Assembly (NCBI GenBank): GCA_963700705.1
Contig: CAVOYQ010000018.1
Location: 124,001-188,000 of the forward strand
Length of the DNA stretch: 64,000 nucleotides
Direction of reading: 5' to 3'
Source: JAHEFT01 sp963700705
Lineage (GTDB): Bacteria > Pseudomonadota > Gammaproteobacteria > Xanthomonadales > SZUA-36
Shown: piece by piece, positions 46,067-54,804 of the stretch
Position numbering within the stretch: position 1 is the stretch's first letter
Layout: each line of letters starts with the position of its first letter
Translations under genes and position numbers: made by a program
Notes under the pieces: generated by a model
Databases searched by the model: none
Told to the model about the DNA's origin: nothing
Seen by the model: only the letters and a program-made list of their open reading frames with translations

Positions 46067-46258
46067 GTGTCTTCCCGGCTGGCGCAGCCAGAGGGAAGAC
46101 CAGACTTTGATGTCGAGCGCAGCCGCCTTCGGCTGCTTGCAGCCGGAGCAGGGAAGCGAGACACTCCCGTGTCTTCCCGGCTGGCGCAGCCAGAGGGAAT
46201 ACCAGACTATGACGTCGAGCGCAGCCGCCTTCGGCTGCTTGCAGCCGGAGCAGGGAAG
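46067..46258. repeat. Two tandem copies of a 102-bp palindrome-rich repeat
   Basis: Copy 1 (46067-46156) and copy 2 (46169-46258) share about 95% of 90 bases, with a period of 102 bp. Each begins with a hairpin: GTCTTCCC-GGCTG-GCG-CAGCC-AGA-GGGAAGAC in copy 1; in copy 2 the last arm reads GGGAATAC. A second hairpin, GCAGCCG-CCTT-CGGCTGC, follows, and CAGCCGG...CAGGGAAG at the end can pair with the start CTTCCCGGCTG. A smaller inverted repeat (CTCGCA/TGCGAG) lies just before, at 46034-46054. The whole gap 45957-46336 between lemA and the M48 gene has no convincing gene. The look is that of a dispersed REP/BIME-type element. Confidence 0.8.
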
Positions 46259-46336
46259 TGCAGGCAATGGAGGTGGGGCGGTTTTGCCGCAGGCAAAGAA
46301 GCGCTGCCGGAATGCCGTAGCACGTGAGACTCAACA

Positions 46337-48271
46337 TTGAACTTTTTTGAACACCAGGACCGGGCACGCAAGCAGTCTCGCTGGCTGATCGCTGTTTTCA
46401 TCCTGGCCGTGTTGGCCATCGTTGCGGCGATTGACCTGCTGCTGCTGGTCGCAATCGGAGCGACCACCTACGAACCCGGGGCTGATTCGCATTCAATTGT
46501 GCAGATGGCGGTCGCGAATGCGCCGTTGCTCCTTGGCGGTGCGATAGCCTGCATCGCGGTGATCAGTCTTGCCAGCCTGTTTAAAACAGCCAGCCTGCGC
46601 TCTGGCGGCGGCCATGTTGCGCGGCAACTGGGCGGCACGCTGGTGGAATCCGATACCCGGGATTCCAACAGGAGGCGGCTGCGGAATGTCGTTGAGGAAA
46701 TCGCCCTGGCTTCAGGGGTTCCGGTCCCGGAAATCTACGTACTTGAACAAGAGTCCGGAATCAATGCCTTCGCCGCCGGCTTTACGCCTGCCGATGCGGC
46801 GGTGGCCGTTACCCGCGGAGCCCTGGAGAAACTCAGCCGGAACGAGCTACAGGGGGTGATAGCACACGAATTCAGTCATATCCTGAACGGTGATATGCGC
46901 ATCAATATCCGACTGATGGGAACGCTTTTCGGCATCCTGCTGCTGGCGCTTATCGGGCGGCGTGTCCTGATCCACTCGCACTTTGCAGGCCGCTCCAGGG
47001 ATAAGAATGGGGCCGCCGTTCTCTTGATCGCATTCGGCTTGATGGCGGTTGGTTATGTGGGACTTTTTTTCGGCCGGTGGATCAAGGCAGCGGTTTCCCG
47101 GCAGCGGGAATATCTGGCAGACGCATCGGCGGTTCAGTTTACGCGTGATCCATCCGGTATCGGCGGGGCCCTGAAGAAGATCGCGGTGTACAGCGATGCT
47201 TCCTACCTTAATGCGGATACCGAAGAAATCAGCCACATGTTATTCGGGGACGGGCGCAAGATGATGATGTTTTCGACTCACCCTCCTCTGAATGAACGTA
47301 TCAGCCGTGTCGATCCCGGGTTCTTACCGGAAGAGCTCGACCGGCTTGCGGCGACCATTCTGCGGGATGAACTCAAGGCCAAAAAGGCGGAGGAACGCCT
47401 GCAGCAGGAAGGTTCAAAACCCGAGAAGTCAATCTTCGATGCCGGGCAAATCATGGATGGGATCGGTCGGCCGGACTGGAATCGCATGCTGATGGCTGCC
47501 GCCATTTCCGCTTCGATTCCAGACAACATCAGCCAGGCAGCGCATTCAACGGAATGGGCGCCTGAGGTGTTGTTTTACACACTGCTGGACAGTAACCGGG
47601 AGGTTCGTGAACAGCAATTACTCGTTGTTGCCGGAAAAATGGGCAGCGACAGCGAAACGCAGGTGCGAGCGCTGCTCGAAGCCGGCGATTTGCCTTCTCC
47701 GGAACAACGGTTGCCGTTACTTGAAATGGCCTTTCCGGCACTGAAGCGTCGTCCGCCGGACTTTGTAAACCGCGTACTGGATACCGCCAAGGCGATGATC
47801 GACGCGGATGGTCGGGTCGATGTGTTCGAGTACCTGTTGGCCCGCAGCATTACCATGCAACTTCGGGAATCCTATAATCCCCAACGCGTGCGGGTTGCCG
47901 GAAACAAGGCGATCACTTCCTGCCGCAACGAAGCGCTTTCGCTGCTGGCTGTTCTGGCCGGTCATGGATCCAACGCCACGGGGGAAGCCGAAGCCGCATT
48001 CTCTGCCGGGGTTGAACTGCTTGGCTTCGACCCGGAAACGCCAATCCCTGATGTCGGTGACTGGATGAAGGTCCTGGATACGGCATTACCGACGCTCGAT
48101 GCATTGAAGCCCGGCGAAAAAGAAAAACTCGTCAGGGCGATGACCGGTGTCGTATTGCATGATGGGCGCCTGGACGTGGCGGAACTGGAACTGCTGCGGG
48201 TCAGCACTGACCTGATGCATGTACCTTTGCCTCTGCTGACTGCTCCGCCGCAAACTTTTCAGCATTCATGA
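46337..48271 (+). CDS. M48 family metalloprotease with C-terminal TerB-like domain
   Basis: 644 residues. Two N-terminal helices (LIAVFILAVLAIVAAIDLLL; LLLGGAIACIAVISLASLF), the M48 domain with ASGVPVPEIYVLEQESGINA FAAGF and zinc site LQGVIAHEFSHILNGDMRIN, two more helices, and the third ligand region SRQREYLADASAVQFTRDP. Residues from about 360 on are unlike HtpX: VNRVLDTAKAMIDADGRVDV and VRAMTGVVLHDGRLDVAELE LLRVSTDLMHVPLP, two acidic DGxxD motifs like those of TerB domains (inference). Start is TTG 46337 right after the repeat region. Partner of lemA; expected to act on membrane proteins. Confidence 0.85.
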   Translation: MNFFEHQDRARKQSRWLIAVFILAVLAIVAAIDLLLLVAIGATTYEPGADSHSIVQMAVANAPLLLGGAIACIAVISLASLFKTASLRSGGGHVARQLGGTLVESDTRDSNRRRLRNVVEEIALASGVPVPEIYVLEQESGINAFAAGFTPADAAVAVTRGALEKLSRNELQGVIAHEFSHILNGDMRINIRLMGTLFGILLLALIGRRVLIHSHFAGRSRDKNGAAVLLIAFGLMAVGYVGLFFGRWIKAAVSRQREYLADASAVQFTRDPSGIGGALKKIAVYSDASYLNADTEEISHMLFGDGRKMMMFSTHPPLNERISRVDPGFLPEELDRLAATILRDELKAKKAEERLQQEGSKPEKSIFDAGQIMDGIGRPDWNRMLMAAAISASIPDNISQAAHSTEWAPEVLFYTLLDSNREVREQQLLVVAGKMGSDSETQVRALLEAGDLPSPEQRLPLLEMAFPALKRRPPDFVNRVLDTAKAMIDADGRVDVFEYLLARSITMQLRESYNPQRVRVAGNKAITSCRNEALSLLAVLAGHGSNATGEAEAAFSAGVELLGFDPETPIPDVGDWMKVLDTALPTLDALKPGEKEKLVRAMTGVVLHDGRLDVAELELLRVSTDLMHVPLPLLTAPPQTFQHS

Positions 48272-48455
48272 TGGCCGGGGTATTGCTGTAGCCAATATTC
48301 TGGGTGCTGAGAGAACCACCCGCGCCGTGAAAAGTGGAGCCCGGTTTCCCTGGTCCTCTGCTTTCAGAAAACCGGCAAAATAGGCAGATGCCTGACTTCA
48401 GTCAAGACGCGCTATAATTTGCGGCTCTTATCGCTGTGGACACGGTGGCCAGGCA

Positions 48456-51400
48456 GTGACACTGACAAAATTATCCCTTTCGAATCCGGTCGCAGTTATC
48501 GTTGCGTGCATCCTGATCAGCATTTTTGGGGTCATAAGCCTGACCCGGCTGCCCATCCAGATGACACCGGATATTTCCCGCCCGGAAATCACCATATCGA
48601 CCGCCTGGCGCGCGTCCGCCCCCAATGAAGTTGAATCGGAAATCATCGAACCGCAGGAAAAGGTGCTGCGCAGTATTCCGGGGCTGCTGAAAATGCAGTC
48701 ATCGGCAAATTACGGCAGGAGTTATGTCAACCTGCAGTTCGAGATTGGAACGGACATGAACCGCGCCCTGATCGAGGTCATGAACCGCCTGAACCAGGTC
48801 CCGCGCTACCCGGTGGACGCTCTCGAGCCGGTCATCAGCGTCGGCGGCGATAATTTCGACAAGATTATTGCCTGGTGGGCGATCATGCCCAAACCGGGCA
48901 ATATGACTCCGATTGAGAGCTACCAGGACTTCATTGACGATGTCGTGATCACGCGCCTCGAGCGGGTGCCCGGGGTTTCCCAGGCCGGTTCATTTGGCGG
49001 CCGGCAGCACGAGATACGAATAACGTTTGACCCGTTCAAAGCCGCCAATATTGGTCTGGATATTACCAATATCGCGACACGGCTTGGCAGCAACGCGGAC
49101 GTTTCAGCAGGCCTCAATGAAGTCGGACGGCGTGAATACACGCTACGGTTCAGCGGAAAGTATGAAGTCAGTTCGCTGGGCGACCTGGTGCTGGAATGGC
49201 GCGAGGGAAAGCCGGTCCTGTTGCGCGACGTTGCCTATGTTGAAAAAACCATGGTGGATTCGACAAATGTCCTGCACCAGAACGGCGGGCCATCCATAGC
49301 GATCAACGTGATGCCCGAGTCCGGCGTCAATGTTTACGAGGTGATGTCCGATCTCAAGTTGGCGGTAGCGGAACTCGCGGAAAACGAACTTGAACGTGCC
49401 GGCCTTACGATCATGCAGGACTCGGATGATACGGTCTATATATCCGCCTCCGTTGGCATGGTGCGCAACAACCTGATACTTGGAATGTCGCTGGCTGTAG
49501 TCGTGCTCTGGTGGTTCCTGCGCAAGTTCCGGGCCACGGTGATCGTGGGCTTGTCGATCCCCCTGTGCCTGCTGATGGCCTTCATGGTGCTCGATTTCAC
49601 CGGCCGGACGCTGAATATCATTTCACTCGCCGGACTGGCTTTTGCGACCGGAATGGTGCTGGATGCCGCCATCGTCGTGCTGGAAAACATCTTCCGCCAG
49701 CGCGAGGCCGGGCTGCATGGCGATGAGGCTTCCATGCGGGGCGTGACGCAGGTATGGGGAGCGTTGCTGGCCTCAACGGCAACCACGGTCGCCATTTTCA
49801 TGCCCGTTATCTTCCTGCAAAACGAAGCAGGCCAGCTATTCAGTGACCTGGCGGTGACGATTTCGGCGGCTGTCGTCGCTTCAATGCTGGTCGCCGTGAC
49901 CGTGTTGCCCGCCGCTGCGGCCAACTGGATCAAAGGGGAGGCGATCGATGACCACCACCGCAACTGGTGGCGCTGGGTAACGAGTCATATCATGAGTTGG
50001 ACCAATACGCCGCGAAAACGATGGACATGGATCAGCACCCTGACCCTGGCGCCGTTACTGATCGCTTTTCTGCTGATGCCGCCCGCCGACTACCTGCCCG
50101 AGGGAAAGAAGAATTTCTTCATGGGTTTCATGGTGACCCCGCCGGGAATGGGCATGCAGACGGCCAACGATGAACTGGTTGATGTCATTGACCAGCGACT
50201 GGCACCTTACCTGTCGGGCGAAAAGCAGCCTCAGCTCAAAAGTTATTTTTTGGGCAGCGCCAAGAGTTGGGGCACCTTTATCGGCGGAGAGGCGGTCAAC
50301 GATGACGAGGTGGATGAGCTGATCGGCGTGTTCAATCGGGAAATCATGACCGGCTTTCCGGACACCTTCGGATTTGCCGGACGGGATCCCATTTTTGGGG
50401 GGTCACGGGGTGGGCGCATGATCGAGATCGATCTGTCGGCAAACTCTTTTGATTCACTGCTGGATGCCGGCCGTGCGGGCTTTTTCGCTGTTCTGGAGGC
50501 CTTGCCCGAGGCCAATGTCCGGCCGGTTCCCGGTCTGGAAATGGCGGAACCTGAAATCCGCCTGATTCCCGATGATCGAAAAATCGCCGAAGCGGGCTGG
50601 AACCGCTCAAACGTGGCAACCGTGGTGCGAGCCATGGGTGATGGCGCATTTCTCGGTGAATACTTCGACGGAAACCGCCGATTCAACGTGATCATGCGGG
50701 CTGAAGGGTGGTACTCGCCGGAAGAGCTGTCAGCCCTGCCGGTTGCGACCGCGAGCGGTGAAGTCCTTGCGCTTGGTGAGTTGACCCGCGTTACCCGAAC
50801 GGCGGGCCCCTCTCAAATCCGGCGCATCGATCGCAAACGGACACTGACGCTGGAAGTCACGCCGCCCGCTTCAATGGCGATGGAAGAAGCATTGCGCATC
50901 ATCAAGGAAAAAGTTGCTCCGGCGATCATGGCAAACATGCCCGTCGACGGAACGATAAAGTATCGTGGCACCGCTGAAGCCCTGGATGAAGCACTGACCA
51001 GCATGACCGGAAGTTTTATCCTCGCAGTGGTCATTCTTTACCTTCTGATTTCGGCTTTATTCCGCTCATTCCGGGATTCGCTGCTCGTGATAACCACCCT
51101 TCCAATGGCCACCGTTGGGGGAATCATGGCTTTGCGCCTGGTTGACCTGGCGCTGTTTGCGTCGGGTGGGCAGAAAATGGACTTGCTGACGATGATCGGT
51201 TTTGTGATCCTGCTCGGCCTGGTCGTTAATAACGCCATCCTGCTGGTTTATCGGGCACGGGATGCGGAACGGGAAGGGATGAGTCGCCGGGACGCTGTTG
51301 AAAGCGCGGTCCGTTTGCGGCTGCGGCCCATCCTGATGAGCACGGCCACCAGTATTTTCGGCATGTTGCCACTGATGTTGATGCCGGGCGCCGGCACGGA

Positions 51401-51539
51401 ATTGTACCGGGGAATGGCTTCGGTAATTGTGGGTGGTATGCTGGTCAGCACGCTGTTTACCCTGGTCCTTCTGCCCAGCCTTTTGAGAATGAATGAAGAA
51501 ACGAAGCCAGCAACCAACCTGGCACCTGAGCCTGCATAA
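48456..51539 (+). CDS. RND-family efflux transporter permease subunit
   Basis: 1027 residues with the twelve-helix RND layout: LSNPVAVIVACILISIFGVI at the N-terminus, the large periplasmic loops, LVGLSIPLCLL-type helices and the duplicated second half (SFILAVVILYLLISALFRSF, MIGFVILLGLVVNNAILLVY). In helix 4 the motif is FATGMVLDAAIVVLENIF: the second aspartate of the classical D-D proton relay is alanine. In helix 10 the lysine position is asparagine (GLVVNNAI). GTG start at 48456; a TATAAT lies at 48413-48418. The outer-membrane factor is not encoded nearby. First gene of a three-gene operon. Confidence 0.9.
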   Translation: MTLTKLSLSNPVAVIVACILISIFGVISLTRLPIQMTPDISRPEITISTAWRASAPNEVESEIIEPQEKVLRSIPGLLKMQSSANYGRSYVNLQFEIGTDMNRALIEVMNRLNQVPRYPVDALEPVISVGGDNFDKIIAWWAIMPKPGNMTPIESYQDFIDDVVITRLERVPGVSQAGSFGGRQHEIRITFDPFKAANIGLDITNIATRLGSNADVSAGLNEVGRREYTLRFSGKYEVSSLGDLVLEWREGKPVLLRDVAYVEKTMVDSTNVLHQNGGPSIAINVMPESGVNVYEVMSDLKLAVAELAENELERAGLTIMQDSDDTVYISASVGMVRNNLILGMSLAVVVLWWFLRKFRATVIVGLSIPLCLLMAFMVLDFTGRTLNIISLAGLAFATGMVLDAAIVVLENIFRQREAGLHGDEASMRGVTQVWGALLASTATTVAIFMPVIFLQNEAGQLFSDLAVTISAAVVASMLVAVTVLPAAAANWIKGEAIDDHHRNWWRWVTSHIMSWTNTPRKRWTWISTLTLAPLLIAFLLMPPADYLPEGKKNFFMGFMVTPPGMGMQTANDELVDVIDQRLAPYLSGEKQPQLKSYFLGSAKSWGTFIGGEAVNDDEVDELIGVFNREIMTGFPDTFGFAGRDPIFGGSRGGRMIEIDLSANSFDSLLDAGRAGFFAVLEALPEANVRPVPGLEMAEPEIRLIPDDRKIAEAGWNRSNVATVVRAMGDGAFLGEYFDGNRRFNVIMRAEGWYSPEELSALPVATASGEVLALGELTRVTRTAGPSQIRRIDRKRTLTLEVTPPASMAMEEALRIIKEKVAPAIMANMPVDGTIKYRGTAEALDEALTSMTGSFILAVVILYLLISALFRSFRDSLLVITTLPMATVGGIMALRLVDLALFASGGQKMDLLTMIGFVILLGLVVNNAILLVYRARDAEREGMSRRDAVESAVRLRLRPILMSTATSIFGMLPLMLMPGAGTELYRGMASVIVGGMLVSTLFTLVLLPSLLRMNEETKPATNLAPEPA

Positions 51540-51542
51540 GAT

Positions 51543-52592
51543 ATGAGAATTTATAAATCTATAATTTTTGGAATGACGTTTCTGGCCCTTGTTTCGGCAG
51601 TCCCGGGCCAGGCCCAGATGGGCGGCCCGGCCCTGGTGAGAGTGGCGGAGGCCAGCTTCAAGGATATCGCTCCGGTGACCCTGGTGCCCGGCACGGTCGT
51701 CAGCCGGAACGACGCCCGCTTGTCTGCTGAAGTGACGGGAAGACTCACTGCAGTCGCCGAAGTTGGCACAGTCGTCACCCGGGGTGAAGTCATTGCCGAA
51801 ATTGAAGACACTTCGCTGCTTCTGCTCAACACCGAATTACAAGCTCAGATCGTGAGGGCGGAGGCAAGGCTGAACTTTCTGGAAAATGAGGAAAAGCGGT
51901 TCGCGAAGTTGGCTGAGTCGAACCTGGCAGCGGCAACGCAGTTGGACCAGACGATCTCCGACCGCGATGTCGCCCGGGGCGATCTCGCGATCGCCCAGGC
52001 CCGTCTCGCACAGAACCAGGACCAACTGGACCGGACGAAGATCCTTGCGCCGTTTGATGGTGTCATCGTGGAACGACTGATGACCCCGGGCGAGCGCGTA
52101 GACGACGGCGCCCAGGTTGTTCGGCTGGTTAACCAGGAAAATCTTGAAGTCATTGCCCGTGCGCCACTCGAGTATTTTCAGTTTGTCCGGAATGGCCAGT
52201 TGCTGGACGTCCGGGCCGAATCCCGGCAGTCCATTGGCGTGGTCCGCACCGTCGTAGCCGTTGGCGGAGAAAATACGCACCAGTTTGAAATCCGCCTGGA
52301 CCTGGATGGCCCCTTGTTTCCGGTTGGGCAGACTTTACGGGTTTCCATACCTACTTCCGATGCGCGGGAGGCCCTTACCGTTCCAAGGGACGCCCTCGTT
52401 TTGCGACCGGACGGTCAGAGCGTGTTCGTGGTCGATGCGAACAACGAGGCCCGGCAGGTCCAGGTAACAGTCGGTGTCGGTCAAGGTGACCGGATCGAGA
52501 TTCTTGGCGCTGTCGAGCCTGGAGACAAGGTCGTGATCCGCGGCAACGAGCGGCTTCAGCCCGGCCAGTCGGTCAGTGTCATGGACGGTTAA
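51543..52592 (+). CDS. RND efflux periplasmic adaptor (membrane fusion protein)
   Basis: 349 residues. Signal peptide (IIFGMTFLALVSAVPGQAQM), lipoyl half-motif GRLTAVAEVGTVVTRGEVIA, alpha-hairpin AQIVRAEARLNFLENEEKRF AKLAESNLAAATQLDQT, second lipoyl half LDRTKILAPFDGVIVERLMT PGE and the beta-barrel/MP domains (LRVSIPTSDAREALTVPRDA; ILGAVEPGDKVVIRGNERLQ). It follows the permease by 3 bp and overlaps the next gene (TAATG). The order permease-then-adaptor is the reverse of the acrAB type. Confidence 0.92.
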   Translation: MRIYKSIIFGMTFLALVSAVPGQAQMGGPALVRVAEASFKDIAPVTLVPGTVVSRNDARLSAEVTGRLTAVAEVGTVVTRGEVIAEIEDTSLLLLNTELQAQIVRAEARLNFLENEEKRFAKLAESNLAAATQLDQTISDRDVARGDLAIAQARLAQNQDQLDRTKILAPFDGVIVERLMTPGERVDDGAQVVRLVNQENLEVIARAPLEYFQFVRNGQLLDVRAESRQSIGVVRTVVAVGGENTHQFEIRLDLDGPLFPVGQTLRVSIPTSDAREALTVPRDALVLRPDGQSVFVVDANNEARQVQVTVGVGQGDRIEILGAVEPGDKVVIRGNERLQPGQSVSVMDG

Positions 52593-53908
52593 TGCCGATA
52601 GCCGCCGAAGCTGTCCAGACGGGTAATTTTCTCGAACGGCTGGTCCAGGTCGAGCGTGGCGAGTGGCCGCGCCTGACCATCGCTTTCCTGTACTTTTTTT
52701 TCCTTCTCGGCGGTTACTTCATGTTGCGCCCATTGCGTGGGGCGGTGGCCGCGAGCGACAGCGGGAATCTCCACTGGCTATACACGGCAACGTTCCTGGC
52801 GATGCTGGCCATCGTACCGATATTTGGTTTCGTGGTGTCCCGATTCCGGCGTGGACAGTTCATTCCCGCCATTTACCTGTTTTTCATCGTGCAGCTGGTT
52901 TTGTTTGCCCTGGGGTTTGAAGGCGATTCAACCCCGGCTTGGATACAACGGTCATTTTATATCTGGCTGAGCGTATTCAACCTGTTCGTGGTCTCGGTTT
53001 TCTGGAGCTTCATGGCGGACATTTTTCGTCCGGGCCAGGCCCAAAGGTTGTTCGGCTTTATCATGGCGGGTGGCAGTATTGGCGCGATCATCGCCCCGTC
53101 CGTTACCAAGGGTGTCGTACCCGCGTACGGTGCTTCAGGCGTGATGCTGACTTCCGCGGCATCGCTATTGCTGGCGACGTGCCTGGCAATTTTCCTCGGC
53201 AGGTATACGCGCAAGGATAGAGAGAACCGGCCAACCGATGTGATCGGTGGCAGTGTCTGGGAAGGCGCGATTCGGGTATTTCGTTCCGAGTATCTGCTTT
53301 ATGCCTGCCTGTTGATGCTGTTGCACAACCTGACCTCGACTTTCCTGTTTAACGGGCTGGCGGTCCTGGTGAGTGCGCAGATCGCCGGGTTCGACGAGCG
53401 CACGACTTTTTTCAGCCACGTCGACCAGATCGTCCAGGTATTGGCGTTCCTGTTCCAGTTCTTCATCACCTCGCGACTGGTACGCTACCTGGGCATGTCG
53501 AAATCCCTTGTGTTGATACCCACTTTGCTGGCGGGAGGATTCATCATCCTCGGCAGTTCACTGGGTATCGTCCTGTTTGCGGCAGTCCAGGTGGCACAGC
53601 GGTCGCTGAATTACGGTGTATTGGGGCCAACCAAAGAGATGTTGTTCACGGTGGTAGACCGGGAAACCAGGTACAAGAGTAAAAACTTCATCGATACGGT
53701 GGTTTATCGGGGGAGTGACGTGACGGCCAGCTGGATTTTCAAGGGACTCCTCTCGGCCGGGCTTTCGTTGGCCCAGATTGCCTGGATCTACGTGCCGATC
53801 ATGGTCGTGTGGGGATTCGGCGCCTGGAAACTGGGTCAAATCTATACGCAGATGCTGTCTAGGAGCCTGCCGGATTTAACTGGTCGTAGCGAGGGAAAGC
53901 CGATTTGA
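52592..53908 (+). CDS. TLC/NTP-NDP exchange transporter-like (MFS-fold) protein
   Basis: 438 residues with about twelve helices: VERGEWPRLTIAFLYFFFLL, GGYFMLRPLRGAVAASDSGN, WLYTATFLAMLAIVPIFGFV, WLSVFNLFVVSVFWSFMADI FRPGQAQRLFGFIMAGGS. These match the bacterial proteins related to ATP/ADP translocases; the true substrate in free-living bacteria is unknown. The ATG overlaps the adaptor stop, so it is coupled to the RND pump. The last fifteen or so residues (RSLPDLTGRSEGKPI) are encoded by the left part of the MITE-like element at 53859-54025, and the TGA at 53906-53908 is inside it. The native C-terminus may thus have been altered. Confidence 0.8.
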   Translation: MPIAAEAVQTGNFLERLVQVERGEWPRLTIAFLYFFFLLGGYFMLRPLRGAVAASDSGNLHWLYTATFLAMLAIVPIFGFVVSRFRRGQFIPAIYLFFIVQLVLFALGFEGDSTPAWIQRSFYIWLSVFNLFVVSVFWSFMADIFRPGQAQRLFGFIMAGGSIGAIIAPSVTKGVVPAYGASGVMLTSAASLLLATCLAIFLGRYTRKDRENRPTDVIGGSVWEGAIRVFRSEYLLYACLLMLLHNLTSTFLFNGLAVLVSAQIAGFDERTTFFSHVDQIVQVLAFLFQFFITSRLVRYLGMSKSLVLIPTLLAGGFIILGSSLGIVLFAAVQVAQRSLNYGVLGPTKEMLFTVVDRETRYKSKNFIDTVVYRGSDVTASWIFKGLLSAGLSLAQIAWIYVPIMVVWGFGAWKLGQIYTQMLSRSLPDLTGRSEGKPI

Positions 53909-54025
53909 GACAGATTTTTTGCTCTTTTGAGGCGAATAGCACCGCTATTCAACGAAAAAGAGGAGGAAATCTGGCCAAACTCGGCTTTACCGCAGCAGAT
54001 CATGTTAAGTCCGGCAGGCTCCTAG
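53859..54025. mobile_element. MITE-like palindromic element with CTAG flanks
   Basis: Terminal inverted repeats GAGCCTGCCGGATTTAAC (53863-53880) and GTTAAGTCCGGCAGGCTC (54004-54021) match at 17 of 18 positions. Both ends are bordered by CTAG (53859-53862 and 54022-54025), which could be a 4-bp target duplication. The 159-bp body is itself an imperfect palindrome: AAAGCCGA, CAGATTT, CTCTTTT and GAATAGC in the left half have counterparts in the right half around a centre near 53942. No transposase is encoded, so it would be non-autonomous. It lies at the junction of two convergent genes and supplies the stop codon of the left gene; the right CTAG supplies that of btuD. Confidence 0.75.
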
Positions 54026-54804
54026 CCTGCGGCAGGGTGAAAGCGGGGTCCATTGACTCCTTCAAGACGCTCAATCGCGCAGTGATAGAGTCGTTCCAGG
54101 CTTGATTCGTTCAGCATGTCCCCGGCGGGTCCGGCGCACCAGTTGCCTTCACCAAACAGCATCAAAACGTGACTGCAATACCTGGCGGCAAGGTTGACGT
54201 CGTGCAGCGCAGCAAATGCTGAATTCAAACCACCGCTCGTTCGCTTTTGAATCATTTCCATGATTTCCACCTGGTGCCTGAGATCGAGATGGTTGGTGGG
54301 TTCGTCCAGTAACATGATATCCGGCTCCTGGACCAGCAGGGCAGCGAACGCGAGACGCCTGGCTTCGCCGCCGGACAAACCGGTCACGCTGCGTTCCTGG
54401 AAGCCTTCAAGACCAACGGCTTGCAGCGCCTCGTTGGCTTTTTCCAGGTCGCCGGATCCCTCGCGTTCCCAGTACGCCAGGTGCGGATGACGGCCGGTCA
54501 ACGCGGTCTGCAAAACGCTGCTGTCAAACACGTAAACCGTGTGTTGCTGCAGCATGCCTATGTGGCGGGCCAGTAATTTGCGCGGCATCTCGCTGATATC
54601 CTGCGACTCCAGCAGGATGTGTCCGGCGGTGGGCTGATCCAGACCGGCAAGGCAGCGAAGCAGCGTGGTCTTGCCGATACCGTTAGGGCCCAGTAAGCCC
54701 CAAAGCTGGCCCGGCTGGATTTCCAGGTTCAGCCCGGCCGCCACCTGGATGCCGGCGATACTCAGATCAACCCGGGAGCACGACAGTGTCCAGCCATGTA
54801 TCAT
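54022..54804 (-). CDS. btuD: Cobalamin-type ABC transporter ATP-binding protein (BtuD-like)
   Basis: 260 residues: Walker A LGPNGIGKTTLLRCL, Q-loop region HIGMLQQHTVYVFD, ABC signature VTGLSGGEARRLAFAALLVQ, Walker B DIMLLDEPTNHLD and switch His in AALHDVNLAARYC. FecE/BtuD-type iron-siderophore or cobalamin importer ATPase. ATG 54804 overlaps the permease stop (ATGA). The TAG stop is part of the CTAG flank of the neighbouring palindromic element. Assignment to cobalamin is by linkage to btuB behind a B12 riboswitch 3.6 kb away (inference). Confidence 0.82.
   Translation of the reverse strand: MIHGWTLSCSRVDLSIAGIQVAAGLNLEIQPGQLWGLLGPNGIGKTTLLRCLAGLDQPTAGHILLESQDISEMPRKLLARHIGMLQQHTVYVFDSSVLQTALTGRHPHLAYWEREGSGDLEKANEALQAVGLEGFQERSVTGLSGGEARRLAFAALLVQEPDIMLLDEPTNHLDLRHQVEIMEMIQKRTSGGLNSAFAALHDVNLAARYCSHVLMLFGEGNWCAGPAGDMLNESSLERLYHCAIERLEGVNGPRFHPAAG

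Noticed and set aside
46067..46258. CRISPR array
   Set aside because: Only two copies, each with internal hairpins, and a spacer of only 12 bp; no cas genes are present.
45984..46367. Open frames with an internal 34-residue repeat on both strands between lemA and the M48 gene
   Set aside because: The repeat is explained by the 102-bp DNA repeat (34 x 3). There is no ribosome-binding site or family resemblance.
53859..54025. Simple Rho-independent terminator between the transporter and btuD
   Set aside because: The paired arms span 159 bp with CTAG at both ends and a palindromic body, much more than a terminator needs. Terminator function is still possible as a side effect.
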